Source of the DNA: an uncultured Pseudoflavonifractor sp.
Lineage (GTDB): Bacteria; Bacillota; Clostridia; Oscillospirales; Oscillospiraceae
Direction of reading: 5' to 3'
DNA: 64,000 nucleotides
Assembly: GCA_947577065.1 (NCBI GenBank)
Contig: CANPTT010000008.1
Location: forward strand, 1 to 64,000
Shown here: one piece after another, positions 55,947-64,000 of the stretch
How the letters are laid out: every line of letters begins with the position of its first letter
Numbering within the stretch: position 1 is the first letter of the stretch
Translations under genes and position numbers: made by a program
The notes under the pieces: generated by a model
Told to the model about the DNA's origin: nothing
The model's database searches: none
The model's input: only the letters and a program-made list of their open reading frames with translations

Positions 55947-58007
55947 ATGGAAAAGTCCGCCAGTTCCTCCCGGCTGCGCCGGCGTCTTACCCAGGTGTGG
56001 ATCTGTATTCTTCTCCTTCTTGCCTTTTTGAGCGTTTTTCTCTTTCTGTTTTTTCAATTCCGGACCGCCGCTCTTCAGAGCATTACCGCCGCCAACGAGA
56101 GCTTTGGCAATTATGTAGATTCCGTCCTGGAGCTGTCCCACGCCAACATTCGCACCTCCGCCATGCAGGTATTCTATACCTCCTCCATCCGCAAGTTGCG
56201 TACCGCCGGGGAACTCACCCGCTCGGAGCAGATCATCGGCCTTCGGGACCTGGGCAATTTTGTCAGCAGCAGCGCTTTTATTGACAACATTATGGTCTAC
56301 AACGGGGAGGTGGACATGATCTTCACCTCAGAAAGCGGCTACGGCTCCGCCTTCTCCGGCCAATTTCACGATCAGGAGGCCTCCCACCTGCTCCTCCATC
56401 CCAAGGAGCATTCCTACCTGGTCCCCTTCAAGCGTCAGGCCGACGGGTACACCCACTACTCCTTCCTCTTTTCCGCCGACGACTCCTCCGGCTTTAGCTC
56501 CATCCTTTTGGACATCAACGCCTCCTGGTATGAATCCCAGCTCCTGGGGGCCCTTCCCCAGGACCGGCACATGATTGTGGACGGACAGGGCCAGCCCATT
56601 ATCTCCGCCAAGGAATCTATGGTCCTCCCCAGCTGGTCCGTCTTTGAAAACGCCTTTCTCTCCGCTCCGGACAGCGGTTATGTCCCGGCCGACCAATCCC
56701 CCTTTCTCTCCTCCTGCTGGGTCTATCACAGGCTGGGACAGACCGGCTGGTATTATCTGGAGTCTTTCCAGCTGGAGACGGATGCCCCCGGTCTTGTCCG
56801 TATCCAGCGGGTGGTCTTTGCCGTATTTTCCGCCATCTGCGTCGCCATTCTGATCCTCTTCGCCTACCTGCTCTTTGTGATCCTGCCCACCTTCTTCCAC
56901 ATCTCTCGGGCCCTTACCACCGTGAGTACAGAGGGAAAGGATTTTACGGAGAAGTTTGACCGGCTTCTCTCCTCCCACCAGGCTTATGAATCCAGTCGGA
57001 AGCTTCAGGAGCTCCAAGCGGGAGTCTTTCCCTCCGACACTGCCCTTCCCGTGGTCCTCATTGCCGCCAGCAATGACAGCGGAGAAAGCCTTTACAACCT
57101 GCTCCTCCTCTCCTGCGGGATCGGGGAGGCCACCGTGGCCCGGTCTGAGCTGGGAGACATCCTGGTCCTTCCCGCCTGCACCAACAAGGGCCGAAATCAC
57201 CTTTTGGGCTCTCTTCAGGGATTAAAGCTCCCCTCCCCCATTTTTGTCAGTCTCCCCTGCTATTCAGAAGAGCAGCTCTTGACCGCCTTTGACGCCTTGG
57301 ATGAGCTGCGGCGGCTGGCCTTTCTCTATCCCAATCAATCCATCCTGTGCCAGGAACTTCTGTCCGACTGCAATGAAACCAGCAGTCTTCAGCCCGAGAT
57401 GGTCTCCGCCCTGGAAACCGCTCTTAAAAAGGGACAGCTGGAGGTCGCCCAGGCCCAATGGCTGCTCCTGTTCAATCATATTCGCCGCGACCGGTACAAT
57501 GACTTCCATTTTGCTCTTCACTATGTGGACCGGACGCTTTCCTCCCTGGCCGGGGAATACGGCCTGGACCCCGCCCCCCCTATCGACGGCAGCCTTACAA
57601 GTCTTTCCGTCCTTCAGGACCATGTGGCCGCCCGTCTCAGGTCCATCACCGACGCCGCCTCCCAGCAACAGCAGCAGCTGGCGGAATCCCTGTCCGGCTC
57701 CGTCTGGGACAAGGTATACGAGCTTTACCACGATGAAAATTGCTGCAGTCAAATGATTGCCGAGCAGCTTGGCATGAGTCCAAGCTATCTTAACCGCCAG
57801 TTCCGGGCCGCAGCGGGGATGTCCGTCAACGACGCCATCCAACACGTCCGCATCGATAAGGTCTGCAAGCTCCTCCGCCAGTCGGACCTCCCCGTGGAGC
57901 AGATCGCCCGCCAGGCAGGGTACAGCAACACAAAATACTTTTTTGTCCTCTTTAAAAAGTATACCGGCAAAACCCCCTCCCAGTTCCGGAGCGATATGAC
58001 GGAGTAG
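55947..58007 (+). CDS. Membrane-anchored AraC-family regulator with extracytoplasmic sensor
   Basis: Two TM segments flanking ~250 aa; C-terminal MIAEQLGMSPSYLNRQFRAAAGMSVNDAIQHVRIDKVCKLLRQSDLPVEQIARQAGYSNTKYFFVLFKKYTGKTPSQFR. Confidence 0.92.
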   Translation: MEKSASSSRLRRRLTQVWICILLLLAFLSVFLFLFFQFRTAALQSITAANESFGNYVDSVLELSHANIRTSAMQVFYTSSIRKLRTAGELTRSEQIIGLRDLGNFVSSSAFIDNIMVYNGEVDMIFTSESGYGSAFSGQFHDQEASHLLLHPKEHSYLVPFKRQADGYTHYSFLFSADDSSGFSSILLDINASWYESQLLGALPQDRHMIVDGQGQPIISAKESMVLPSWSVFENAFLSAPDSGYVPADQSPFLSSCWVYHRLGQTGWYYLESFQLETDAPGLVRIQRVVFAVFSAICVAILILFAYLLFVILPTFFHISRALTTVSTEGKDFTEKFDRLLSSHQAYESSRKLQELQAGVFPSDTALPVVLIAASNDSGESLYNLLLLSCGIGEATVARSELGDILVLPACTNKGRNHLLGSLQGLKLPSPIFVSLPCYSEEQLLTAFDALDELRRLAFLYPNQSILCQELLSDCNETSSLQPEMVSALETALKKGQLEVAQAQWLLLFNHIRRDRYNDFHFALHYVDRTLSSLAGEYGLDPAPPIDGSLTSLSVLQDHVAARLRSITDAASQQQQQLAESLSGSVWDKVYELYHDENCCSQMIAEQLGMSPSYLNRQFRAAAGMSVNDAIQHVRIDKVCKLLRQSDLPVEQIARQAGYSNTKYFFVLFKKYTGKTPSQFRSDMTE

Positions 58008-58048
58008 ATAAGTTCCGTTTTCTCCCCCCAACGCACCCTTTACGGCAA

Positions 58049-58081
58049 AAATGGGCCGCCACTTTATGTGGCGGCCCATTT
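58049..58081. terminator. Bidirectional terminator
   Basis: AAATGGGCCGCCAC-TTTAT-GTGGCGGCCCATTT with flanking T/A runs. Confidence 0.88.
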
Positions 58082-58120
58082 TTTATGTCTGCTGCTGCAA
58101 ATATTCAGAATCGGTCATTT

Positions 58121-58585
58121 TTATTTATATAGCCCCAAGCCAATCAGGAAGTTCGGCATGCTGACCCCTATCGTTGAGATCAGCATGGTCGCCCCCGTCA
58201 CCGTCCTGCGTCTTGTAAAAGCAGCGATAGTCCCCAGCGTGATCCCCACCGCCATGGAAAACGCAAAAGCCGTAAGACCCAGTCGGGCTGTCACCGGAGC
58301 GCTCCTCGCAATTATTTCGGTCACCTGCTGTCCCTTTCGAATCAAGGACTCGCCCAAATCTCCGTGGAACAGACCCTTAATGTAAATGACATACTGCTCC
58401 CCCAGCGGCTTATCTAACCCATATTTGATATTCAAAGCCTCATAGGCTTTGACCGCGGCCGCAGTGTCGTCATCGTTGATAAATGGAGAGCCCGGGATGA
58501 TTCGTTCCAGGAAAAAGGTCACCGTGATCAGGATCGCCATGGTAACTAACCCAATAGTCAAACGCTTTAGTATATATTTCGTCAT
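58121..58585 (-). pseudogene. DppB/OppB-type ABC permease, C-terminally truncated
   Basis: MTKYILKRLTIGLVTMAILITVTFFLERIIPGSPF...MPNFLIGLGLYK* ends at 154 aa; full-length members are ~300+ aa. Confidence 0.8.
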
Positions 58586-58677
58586 CTGCCCTTCCTCCTG
58601 CCGAAATAAACGAATTTGGATTTTTTCCCAATTTTAAATTTATTTCCGGTATTTTTACCATTCATTTTTATTTTATA

Positions 58678-58706
58678 AGTATACATAGCGTGCCCCCTGC
58701 TGTCAA
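58678..58706 (-). promoter_or_regulatory. Consensus sigma-A promoter upstream of the truncated permease
   Basis: Minus strand TTGACA-N17-TATACT. Confidence 0.8.
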
Positions 58707-58867
58707 TATACTTTTTACGTCACAATTTAATAAAAATTCCAAATATACCGCAATAGTTTTGTGATATTTTTACCGTGCTATACAAAGTTGTCAAAACTGT
58801 GTACAGTTAATTTTCTCCCTTTTCTCCCCATTTTTGTACCCTGCGAGGGGCAAAAGGGAAAAAATAG

Positions 58868-58901
58868 CCGCTGAGAGCTTCACAACAAATGCTCTCAGCG
58901 G
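58868..58901 (-). terminator. Terminator after RpiR gene
   Basis: CCGCTGAGAGC-N12-GCTCTCAGCGG followed by CTATTTTTTCCC on minus strand. Confidence 0.85.
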
Positions 58902-59015
58902 TTGTTCAAATTGATATTTTGTCAACCCCGTTTTTTCTGTTCAAACCATTGAAATAGAGATGTCTAAAAATAAAATAATGACATCAGCAAGTGTTTCTCT
59001 CTCCCAATTTGACAA

Positions 59016-59798
59016 TCAGGAACCGGACAATGCGGAGCCTAAGTAAGAGACCAGCACCTCGATCCAAACCAGATAGTTGGCATGCTGATCCAGAAAAAAG
59101 TCGTCTGTAAACTGATTTGTCGACGGTATATATACCGTTTTTTCTGCATATTTTTGCATAGGGCTGTTCTTTGTGCTGGTCACCAAAAGTGTGTAGACCC
59201 CCGAAGACCGAGAGACCTCAATCGCCTCCCGAAGACCCGGTGTATTTCCGGTTACCGTTAAAAAGATGTGAGCATCCTTTGGGGTCCCGACTTGAGACAG
59301 CTCCTCTACCAGAACGGGATCAAACACTGCCTCAGCGTCAAAATTGATTTTATAAAAATGGTGACGCATGTGCTGAGCGGTATAGGCGTCCCGGTTCAGC
59401 GCAAATATTTTTACCCGCTCAGAGACCATAAGCCGCTTTGCGATCTCAGCGGTCTCTGCTTCACTGATGCAGTGCTCCATTTCTCTCAGTGTATAGAGAT
59501 AGGCCTCAATAATTTTATACACTGCCGTGTCTTCCCGGTTTCCGCTTTTTATTCGTTGTCCCTTTGCCCCACTGTGGACGTAGCGGGAAAAATCGTATTT
59601 GAATTCTGTAAATCCACTGTATCCAAGCTTTTGAGAAAAGCGCATCAACGCTGTTTTCGATACGCCGCAGGCCTGCGCAAGGACTATCAAATTGCTTTTA
59701 AGAACCTCCTGACTATTTTGAGTAATATAGGAGTAGATCTGTTTTTCGCTCTTGGTAAAGGTATTCCATACCTCTGACATTCGTTCCATCGGCGTCAT
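59016..59798 (-). CDS. MurR/RpiR-family transcriptional regulator
   Basis: WNTFTKSEKQIYSYITQNSQEVLKSNLIVLAQACGVSKTALMRFSQKLGYSGFTEFKYDFSRY; SIS-like C-terminus. Confidence 0.92.
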   Translation of the reverse strand: MTPMERMSEVWNTFTKSEKQIYSYITQNSQEVLKSNLIVLAQACGVSKTALMRFSQKLGYSGFTEFKYDFSRYVHSGAKGQRIKSGNREDTAVYKIIEAYLYTLREMEHCISEAETAEIAKRLMVSERVKIFALNRDAYTAQHMRHHFYKINFDAEAVFDPVLVEELSQVGTPKDAHIFLTVTGNTPGLREAIEVSRSSGVYTLLVTSTKNSPMQKYAEKTVYIPSTNQFTDDFFLDQHANYLVWIEVLVSYLGSALSGS

Positions 59799-60271
59799 TT
59801 CTCTTTTCTTCCTCTCTCCACAAATTGGGGATAGTGCACCTGCATCCCCCTGCGGCCCTATGATCGCAGCTGAAATCAAGTCTATACGGCCCAGTATTTT
59901 TTGCGCTCCTTTAATTTTCTATTGGTCCAAACTGACAATCTCACTAATTTATGTTAATTATTATATGTCAGAATTGGTTCTTTTGCAAATAATATTTCGC
60001 CTGTCCAGTCTTCTCCTCACCCTATTCCCGCCGCAATTATTTGTCTTAACATCACATATGCGAAACCACTCTCAGCCCTGAGCCTGAACTCTCATTCCTG
60101 CTCAATAAAGCCAAACGTCTTTTTCTTTTCTGCGATTGGATCGCGGTTGGAAAGATAGGATCCTGCCATTCCTTGCGTCCCAATAGACAAACAAGGGTAA
60201 GCGGCCCCAAAAAGTTGGCCGATCAGTTGAAAAGCCGTTTTTTGCCGGGGCTCTCTTTCCCCAACGAAAAG

Positions 60272-60306
60272 AAAAACCCTGTAACCGAAACGGTTACAGG
60301 GTTTTT
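60272..60306 (-). terminator. Terminator downstream of tRNA-Thr fragment
   Basis: AAAAACCCTGTAACCG-AAA-CGGTTACAGGGTTTTT. Confidence 0.88.
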
Positions 60307-60309
60307 CTT

Positions 60310-60357
60310 TGGAGCTGCTACCCAGATTTGAACTGGGGACCTCATCCTTACCAACTG
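60310..60357 (-). pseudogene. tRNA-Thr(GGU) 3'-half fragment, att-site scar
   Basis: Minus strand TTGGTAA-GGATG-AGGTC-CCCAG-TTCAAAT-CTGGG-TAGCAGC-T-CCA: anticodon loop to CCA end intact; no matching 5' half (CATCC absent). Confidence 0.85.
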
Positions 60358-60493
60358 ATTGCCAGCCTCGGATGTACCGCTTTCCGGTGCTTTCGGGGCG
60401 TTTTTGTTGCGGAGGTACATGGTCTTTGGCCCTTTTCCGTCCTTTGACTCCGTCTGGATTTTTCCGCGTGTGGGTCACGGTGTGGGTCAAAGA

Positions 60494-60715
60494 TCAAGCC
60501 TCTGCCCGTTGGAGATAGAATTCACTCTCTGCCACTCGCACCACAAAATCGTATTCCAGACGAGTCGCTTTGGAGGGAATAATATTATACCGTTTGAACA
60601 CTGTGCGTAAATAAGAAAAGTATTCTTTATCCTCCTTGGTCATCGGAGAAACCCATCCCTGCTCACTGCCCACAGACTCAGCCTGTAATAATTCTTCTCT
60701 GCTCATTTCAGACAT
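60494..60715 (-). CDS. Small hypothetical protein coupled to GNAT gene
   Basis: MSEMSREELLQAESVGSEQGWVSPMTKEDKEYFSYLRTVFKRYNIIPSKATRLEYDFVVRVAESEFYLQRAEA; overlaps the end of the upstream GNAT ORF. Confidence 0.6.
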   Translation of the reverse strand: MSEMSREELLQAESVGSEQGWVSPMTKEDKEYFSYLRTVFKRYNIIPSKATRLEYDFVVRVAESEFYLQRAEA

Positions 60716-61229
60716 TGGAATCCCTCCTAAACTCTGAAATAATTCGTTCCGCTGCATCCTCCCAAATCACCATTCGGAAAGGGTCATATGCGGAAACCTG
60801 ACGTGCACCAAACTCTCTCCTATAGTAATCCAGCAACTCACTAGTCTTGGCCTTGAACATTAAAACTCCGTCAAACCCGGCCTCCAGAGATACCTGCACT
60901 GCATAGGCAAACAGCGCCTTAGCAATTCCGTAATAGCGTTTTTGCCCACCCTCAATATGAAGAAGATTCGCATTGCTGTGGCGGGCACTCTCCATGTAAA
61001 CAATTTCCACTGCCAAACAGCTCTCATCTGCTTCATAGGCCATAAGGCCCAGCAACTCATTACTGTCCAATCGACGCAGTGCCACTTTATTGGGTAGCTG
61101 ACGCACATATGATGTAGTCCAGCTCGTCTGCCAATCCTGTGTCTCTATTAAATCATGCTCTGTTGCCTTTTCGATGATGGTCGATATTTTTCTGTCAGAA
61201 CCAGATTCCCGTACAAATAGGTCAAGCAT
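60708..61229 (-). CDS. GNAT-like acetyltransferase
   Basis: ESCLAVEIVYMESARHSNANLLHIEGGQKRYYGIAKALFAYAVQVSLEAGFDGVLMFKAKTSELLDYYRREFGARQV. Confidence 0.6.
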   Translation of the reverse strand: MLDLFVRESGSDRKISTIIEKATEHDLIETQDWQTSWTTSYVRQLPNKVALRRLDSNELLGLMAYEADESCLAVEIVYMESARHSNANLLHIEGGQKRYYGIAKALFAYAVQVSLEAGFDGVLMFKAKTSELLDYYRREFGARQVSAYDPFRMVIWEDAAERIISEFRRDSNV

Positions 61230-61508
61230 AGCACCACTCTTTTCACTGGTAGTCTACCATAGAAACCCGCAAAATACAAGTCCCGCCCCCACGCAGAATT
61301 TGCTATGCTGTAAACAATATAAGGGGCTATTCTAATACTCCAAATATCGTGGCAGCATAGTAGGCGCTGACCTTCCGGGTGGCAATCGCTAAAGGCAGTT
61401 TAAGAAATAGTGCCTCTTATATGTTTGAAATCTTACAATTACTTTTTGCCTCTGTATTTCACCATTTGTCCCTATCGACTTCCATCTCCAATTATGTACA
61501 ATAAAGGA

Positions 61509-61544
61509 AGCCCCTCCGGCCGGTGGAAATCGGCCAGAGGGGCT
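61509..61544 (-). terminator. Terminator-like hairpin after nucleotidase gene
   Basis: AGCCCCTCCGGCCG...CGGCCAGAGGGGCT. Confidence 0.7.
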
Positions 61545-61562
61545 GATGCTTTATAGATGCTG

Positions 61563-63077
61563 TTACCGAACCGAAAAAGGATTTTGCGGCAGGCAGACAT
61601 TATCCCCATACTGCTTAAAATATCCCATCATCAAATCAGACATCTCCAAATTGATCTCCTTCTCCACCCGGCAGCCCAGATAGCACTCATAGCCCCCCGT
61701 CCCGCTGGCCCGATAGCTGTTGAGACAGATGGAAAAGCTGTCCTCCTCCCGGACGGGGACGCCCTGGTACTCCAGCTTGACCACCCGGCTGCCCACAGGC
61801 TTTGCAATATCAAAGGTATACGCTACTCCCGCATAATAGTCATAATTATAGTGCTCCACCTTCGGATGCAGAAAGCTGTCCGAGACCTGGAGCGCTCCGT
61901 CTGGCCCATAGGAAAAGTAGGCCGCGCTGCGCTCCATGGCCTGGCGGAGCACCGACCCGGAGATCCGGAGCACCGCTAAGGTGTTGGTGTATGGATAGGC
62001 GGTGAGGAGGTCCCTGCGGTGCACCGTCTGGGGCAGTCCCGCAATTTCATTGGCCAGGCTTGTGGCAGACAACTGGGCCCCGGATACCCACAGCTGGACC
62101 AGATTGAAAAAGTCTGCCAGTCTGCACCCCTTGCTGGCCATGGTCAGCGGATCACTGGGAAGCAGCGGTTCCTCCAGATGGCCCACCACCTCGTCCAGCC
62201 ATTGCTGGGCCCCCTGCTCAACGGTGGAAAATTTCTGCAGCAGGGCCGGCTCACAGGCCCCGCCCGCCGGGATCGTTCGGCTGGAAAAATACTTCTTTCC
62301 ATCCTCTTCCTCCATATTGATTTGGAGAAACTCTTTCCCATTCTCAGCGGGTTGAACCACAAAGGTACCATGAACCATCTGGCCGGGAACCGACATATGC
62401 TGGTGTCCGGTCAGGAGAAGATCGAAGTCCAGCTCCCGGCAGATGCGGCAGGCGATATTTTCCCTGCTGGTGCTGAGCGTCCTCCCGGTGGACAAATCCT
62501 GCTCAAATCCGCCATGATAGACGCACACCGTCACATCCACCTGACCCCGTAATTTTTCAAGCGCCGCCCGGGCTTCCTCAAAGGGGTCGCTCACCGTGAT
62601 ACCCTCCAGGTGCTCCGGCCGCTCCCAGATATTCACATGGTCGGTGACAATACCTACCAGCCCCACCCGCAGGCCGTTCTCCAGCACATGGATCCGGGCG
62701 GGGAACCGGGCAGTACCGTCACTTCCCCGCACGTTTTCACAGATACAGCCCGCTCTGAGCATCCGGAGATAGCCGTCCAGATAGGGCATGCCGAAATTGA
62801 AGTCGTGGTTCCCCAAGGTGACGTAGTCGTATCCGCAGCAGTTCATGATCTCCGCCAGTGTGTCGGCTTTGCCCAGGTTATCGTGGCAAAAGGCCCCAAA
62901 AGGAGAGCCCTGCAGTCCGTCTCCCCCGTCAATGACCAGGGTATTCCCGTCCTTTTGGAACCGGTTGGCGCACTTGAACAGGCCGATATTTTTTTCTTCC
63001 CGGCTACGGTAATCCGTGGGATAGATATAGCCGTGTATATCAGAAGTAAAATAAATTGTCAGCTTCCTACTTCCCAT
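61563..63077 (-). CDS. Bifunctional UDP-sugar hydrolase/5'-nucleotidase-type metallophosphatase
   Basis: LTIYFTSDIHGYIYPTDYRSREEKNIGLFKCANRFQKDGNTLVIDGGDGLQGSP...VTLGNHDFNFG...LLTGHQH; 5'-nucleotidase C-terminal-type region. Confidence 0.92.
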   Translation of the reverse strand: MGSRKLTIYFTSDIHGYIYPTDYRSREEKNIGLFKCANRFQKDGNTLVIDGGDGLQGSPFGAFCHDNLGKADTLAEIMNCCGYDYVTLGNHDFNFGMPYLDGYLRMLRAGCICENVRGSDGTARFPARIHVLENGLRVGLVGIVTDHVNIWERPEHLEGITVSDPFEEARAALEKLRGQVDVTVCVYHGGFEQDLSTGRTLSTSRENIACRICRELDFDLLLTGHQHMSVPGQMVHGTFVVQPAENGKEFLQINMEEEDGKKYFSSRTIPAGGACEPALLQKFSTVEQGAQQWLDEVVGHLEEPLLPSDPLTMASKGCRLADFFNLVQLWVSGAQLSATSLANEIAGLPQTVHRRDLLTAYPYTNTLAVLRISGSVLRQAMERSAAYFSYGPDGALQVSDSFLHPKVEHYNYDYYAGVAYTFDIAKPVGSRVVKLEYQGVPVREEDSFSICLNSYRASGTGGYECYLGCRVEKEINLEMSDLMMGYFKQYGDNVCLPQNPFSVR

Positions 63078-63080
63078 AGT

Positions 63081-63899
63081 TTACCCCCTCGCCAGCTTTG
63101 TCCTGATCCTGGCGGATATAGTCTCGATAATCAGCACCAGGACGATCAGGCCCAACAGGATGGCCCCCACCTCGTTCCAGCGGTATGCGCTCATGGCGAA
63201 GATCAGGGGCGCGCCAATACCTCCCGCTCCCACCAGACCGAGAACGGTGGCGTCCCGCAGATTCATGTCAAAGCGGTAGATGATGGTGGAGGTAAAGTCC
63301 GGCATGAGCTGGGGCAGGATGCCGTAGCGAATTTTCTGAAAGGTGGTGCAGCCGGCAGCGTCCAGGGATTCCAGGATCCGTTTATCCAGGTCCTCGATGC
63401 TCTCAATATACATTTTGGAGACCATCCCAATGGAGCAGAGAGACATGGTCAAAAGGCCCGCAAAGGGGCCGGGGCCGGTCACGCGGATGAACATAAGGCC
63501 ATACACAAAGGCGGGGATGGTCCGCACCGCCGCGATCAGGCCCCGTCCAATGACCGCCACGGGCCTGGGCACCAGATTGGTGGCGGACAGGAAAGACAGG
63601 GGCAGAGAGATCACCGCCCCCACCACCGTCCCCAGGAAAGCGATGCAGAAAGTCTCCAGCAGAAGATAGGGCACTCCATTAGTGCCAAAGGTCAGCAGAA
63701 GCTTGCTGTCCGGGTGAAAAATCCCTGCCAGGATGTTCCCCGCCACTTTCCAGCCGTTCTCTCCTGTGCTACCCAGTTCAATGGTTGTACTGGACCAGGC
63801 CAGAATGCCGGCGAGCAGGAGGGCGAGCAGGAGCTGATACGCCCAGCGCTTTGGCGCGGACTGATAGGCCTGCCGAATGGTTTCATTCATATGCCGCAC
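63081..63899 (-). CDS. phnE: Phosphonate ABC transporter permease (PhnE-type)
   Basis: FIDTFCIAFLGT-like, RTIPAFVYGLMFIRVTGPGPFAGLLTMSLCSIGMVSKMYIESIEDLDKRILESLDAAGCTTFQKIRYGILPQLMPDFTSTIIYRFDMNLRDATVLGLVGAGGIG. Confidence 0.93.
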   Translation of the reverse strand: MRHMNETIRQAYQSAPKRWAYQLLLALLLAGILAWSSTTIELGSTGENGWKVAGNILAGIFHPDSKLLLTFGTNGVPYLLLETFCIAFLGTVVGAVISLPLSFLSATNLVPRPVAVIGRGLIAAVRTIPAFVYGLMFIRVTGPGPFAGLLTMSLCSIGMVSKMYIESIEDLDKRILESLDAAGCTTFQKIRYGILPQLMPDFTSTIIYRFDMNLRDATVLGLVGAGGIGAPLIFAMSAYRWNEVGAILLGLIVLVLIIETISARIRTKLARG

Positions 63900-63905
63900 C
63901 TCCCG

Positions 63906-64000
63906 TCAGGTCAGCCGCTTGCGGATGGCATGGCTGACCCACTCGATCACGACCACCGTGACAAAGAGGACAACCAGGATCATCCCAAGGCTGTCATATT
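63906..64000 (-). CDS. PhnE-type permease C-terminus (runs off window; not in ORF track)
   Basis: Hand translation YDSLGMILVVLFVTVVVIEWVSHAIRKRLT* directly upstream of phnE. Confidence 0.7.
   Translation of the reverse strand, partial: YDSLGMILVVLFVTVVVIEWVSHAIRKRLT

Noticed and set aside
60309-60518. ORF MELLPRFELGTSSLPTDCQPRMYRF…
   Set aside because: Its start is antisense to the tRNA-Thr fragment (RFELGTSSLP is a familiar spurious tRNA-antisense translation).
61320-61420. Short frame ALTFRVAIAKGSLRN resembling a gene remnant
   Set aside because: Too short and ambiguous to assign; no start or supporting context.

Overview
64 kb window of a GC-rich Firmicutes-type chromosome, probably Oscillospiraceae/gut Clostridia-like (inferred from family content, not tested). 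The left ~4.5 kb is the end of an integrated or degraded mobile element: an hsdM 5' fragment joined to hsdR-like sequence, a DUF6076-like protein, a sigma-region-4-like protein, a KilA-N protein and a large serine recombinase. The recombinase gene ends about 10 bp from the promoter of a MerR-type regulator. The rest is mostly chromosomal: ThrE-like exporter, YjjG-like HAD, SGNH/DUF4358 trio, obgE-rpmA-prp-rplU, Fe-ADH, prmA, degV, ppdK. There is also a LacI/MFS/nitroreductase/PNP/BMP-ABC/nucleoside hydrolase cluster, a flavinylated-type secreted reductase beside a GltD-linked [FeFe]-hydrogenase operon with its own MerR regulator, azlCD-trmO-deoD, an sgc-like mannose-family PTS operon, a ferric/AEP-type ABC operon with two ATPases, a truncated DppB-type permease, a tRNA-Thr 3'-half att scar with GNAT cargo, and a phosphonate-type transporter with a 5'-nucleotidase. 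Main hunt results: (1) the MerR-operated reductase plus group A2-like hydrogenase locus; (2) the nucleoside/nitroreductase cluster with a near-identical operator-like sequence both upstream of lacI and inside the MFS gene; (3) an SGNH paralogue with its nucleophile Ser changed to Ala; (4) five consecutive strong hairpins at 13988-14262; (5) a tRNA-Thr fragment cut at the anticodon loop. No CRISPR array, rRNA or intact tRNA was seen.
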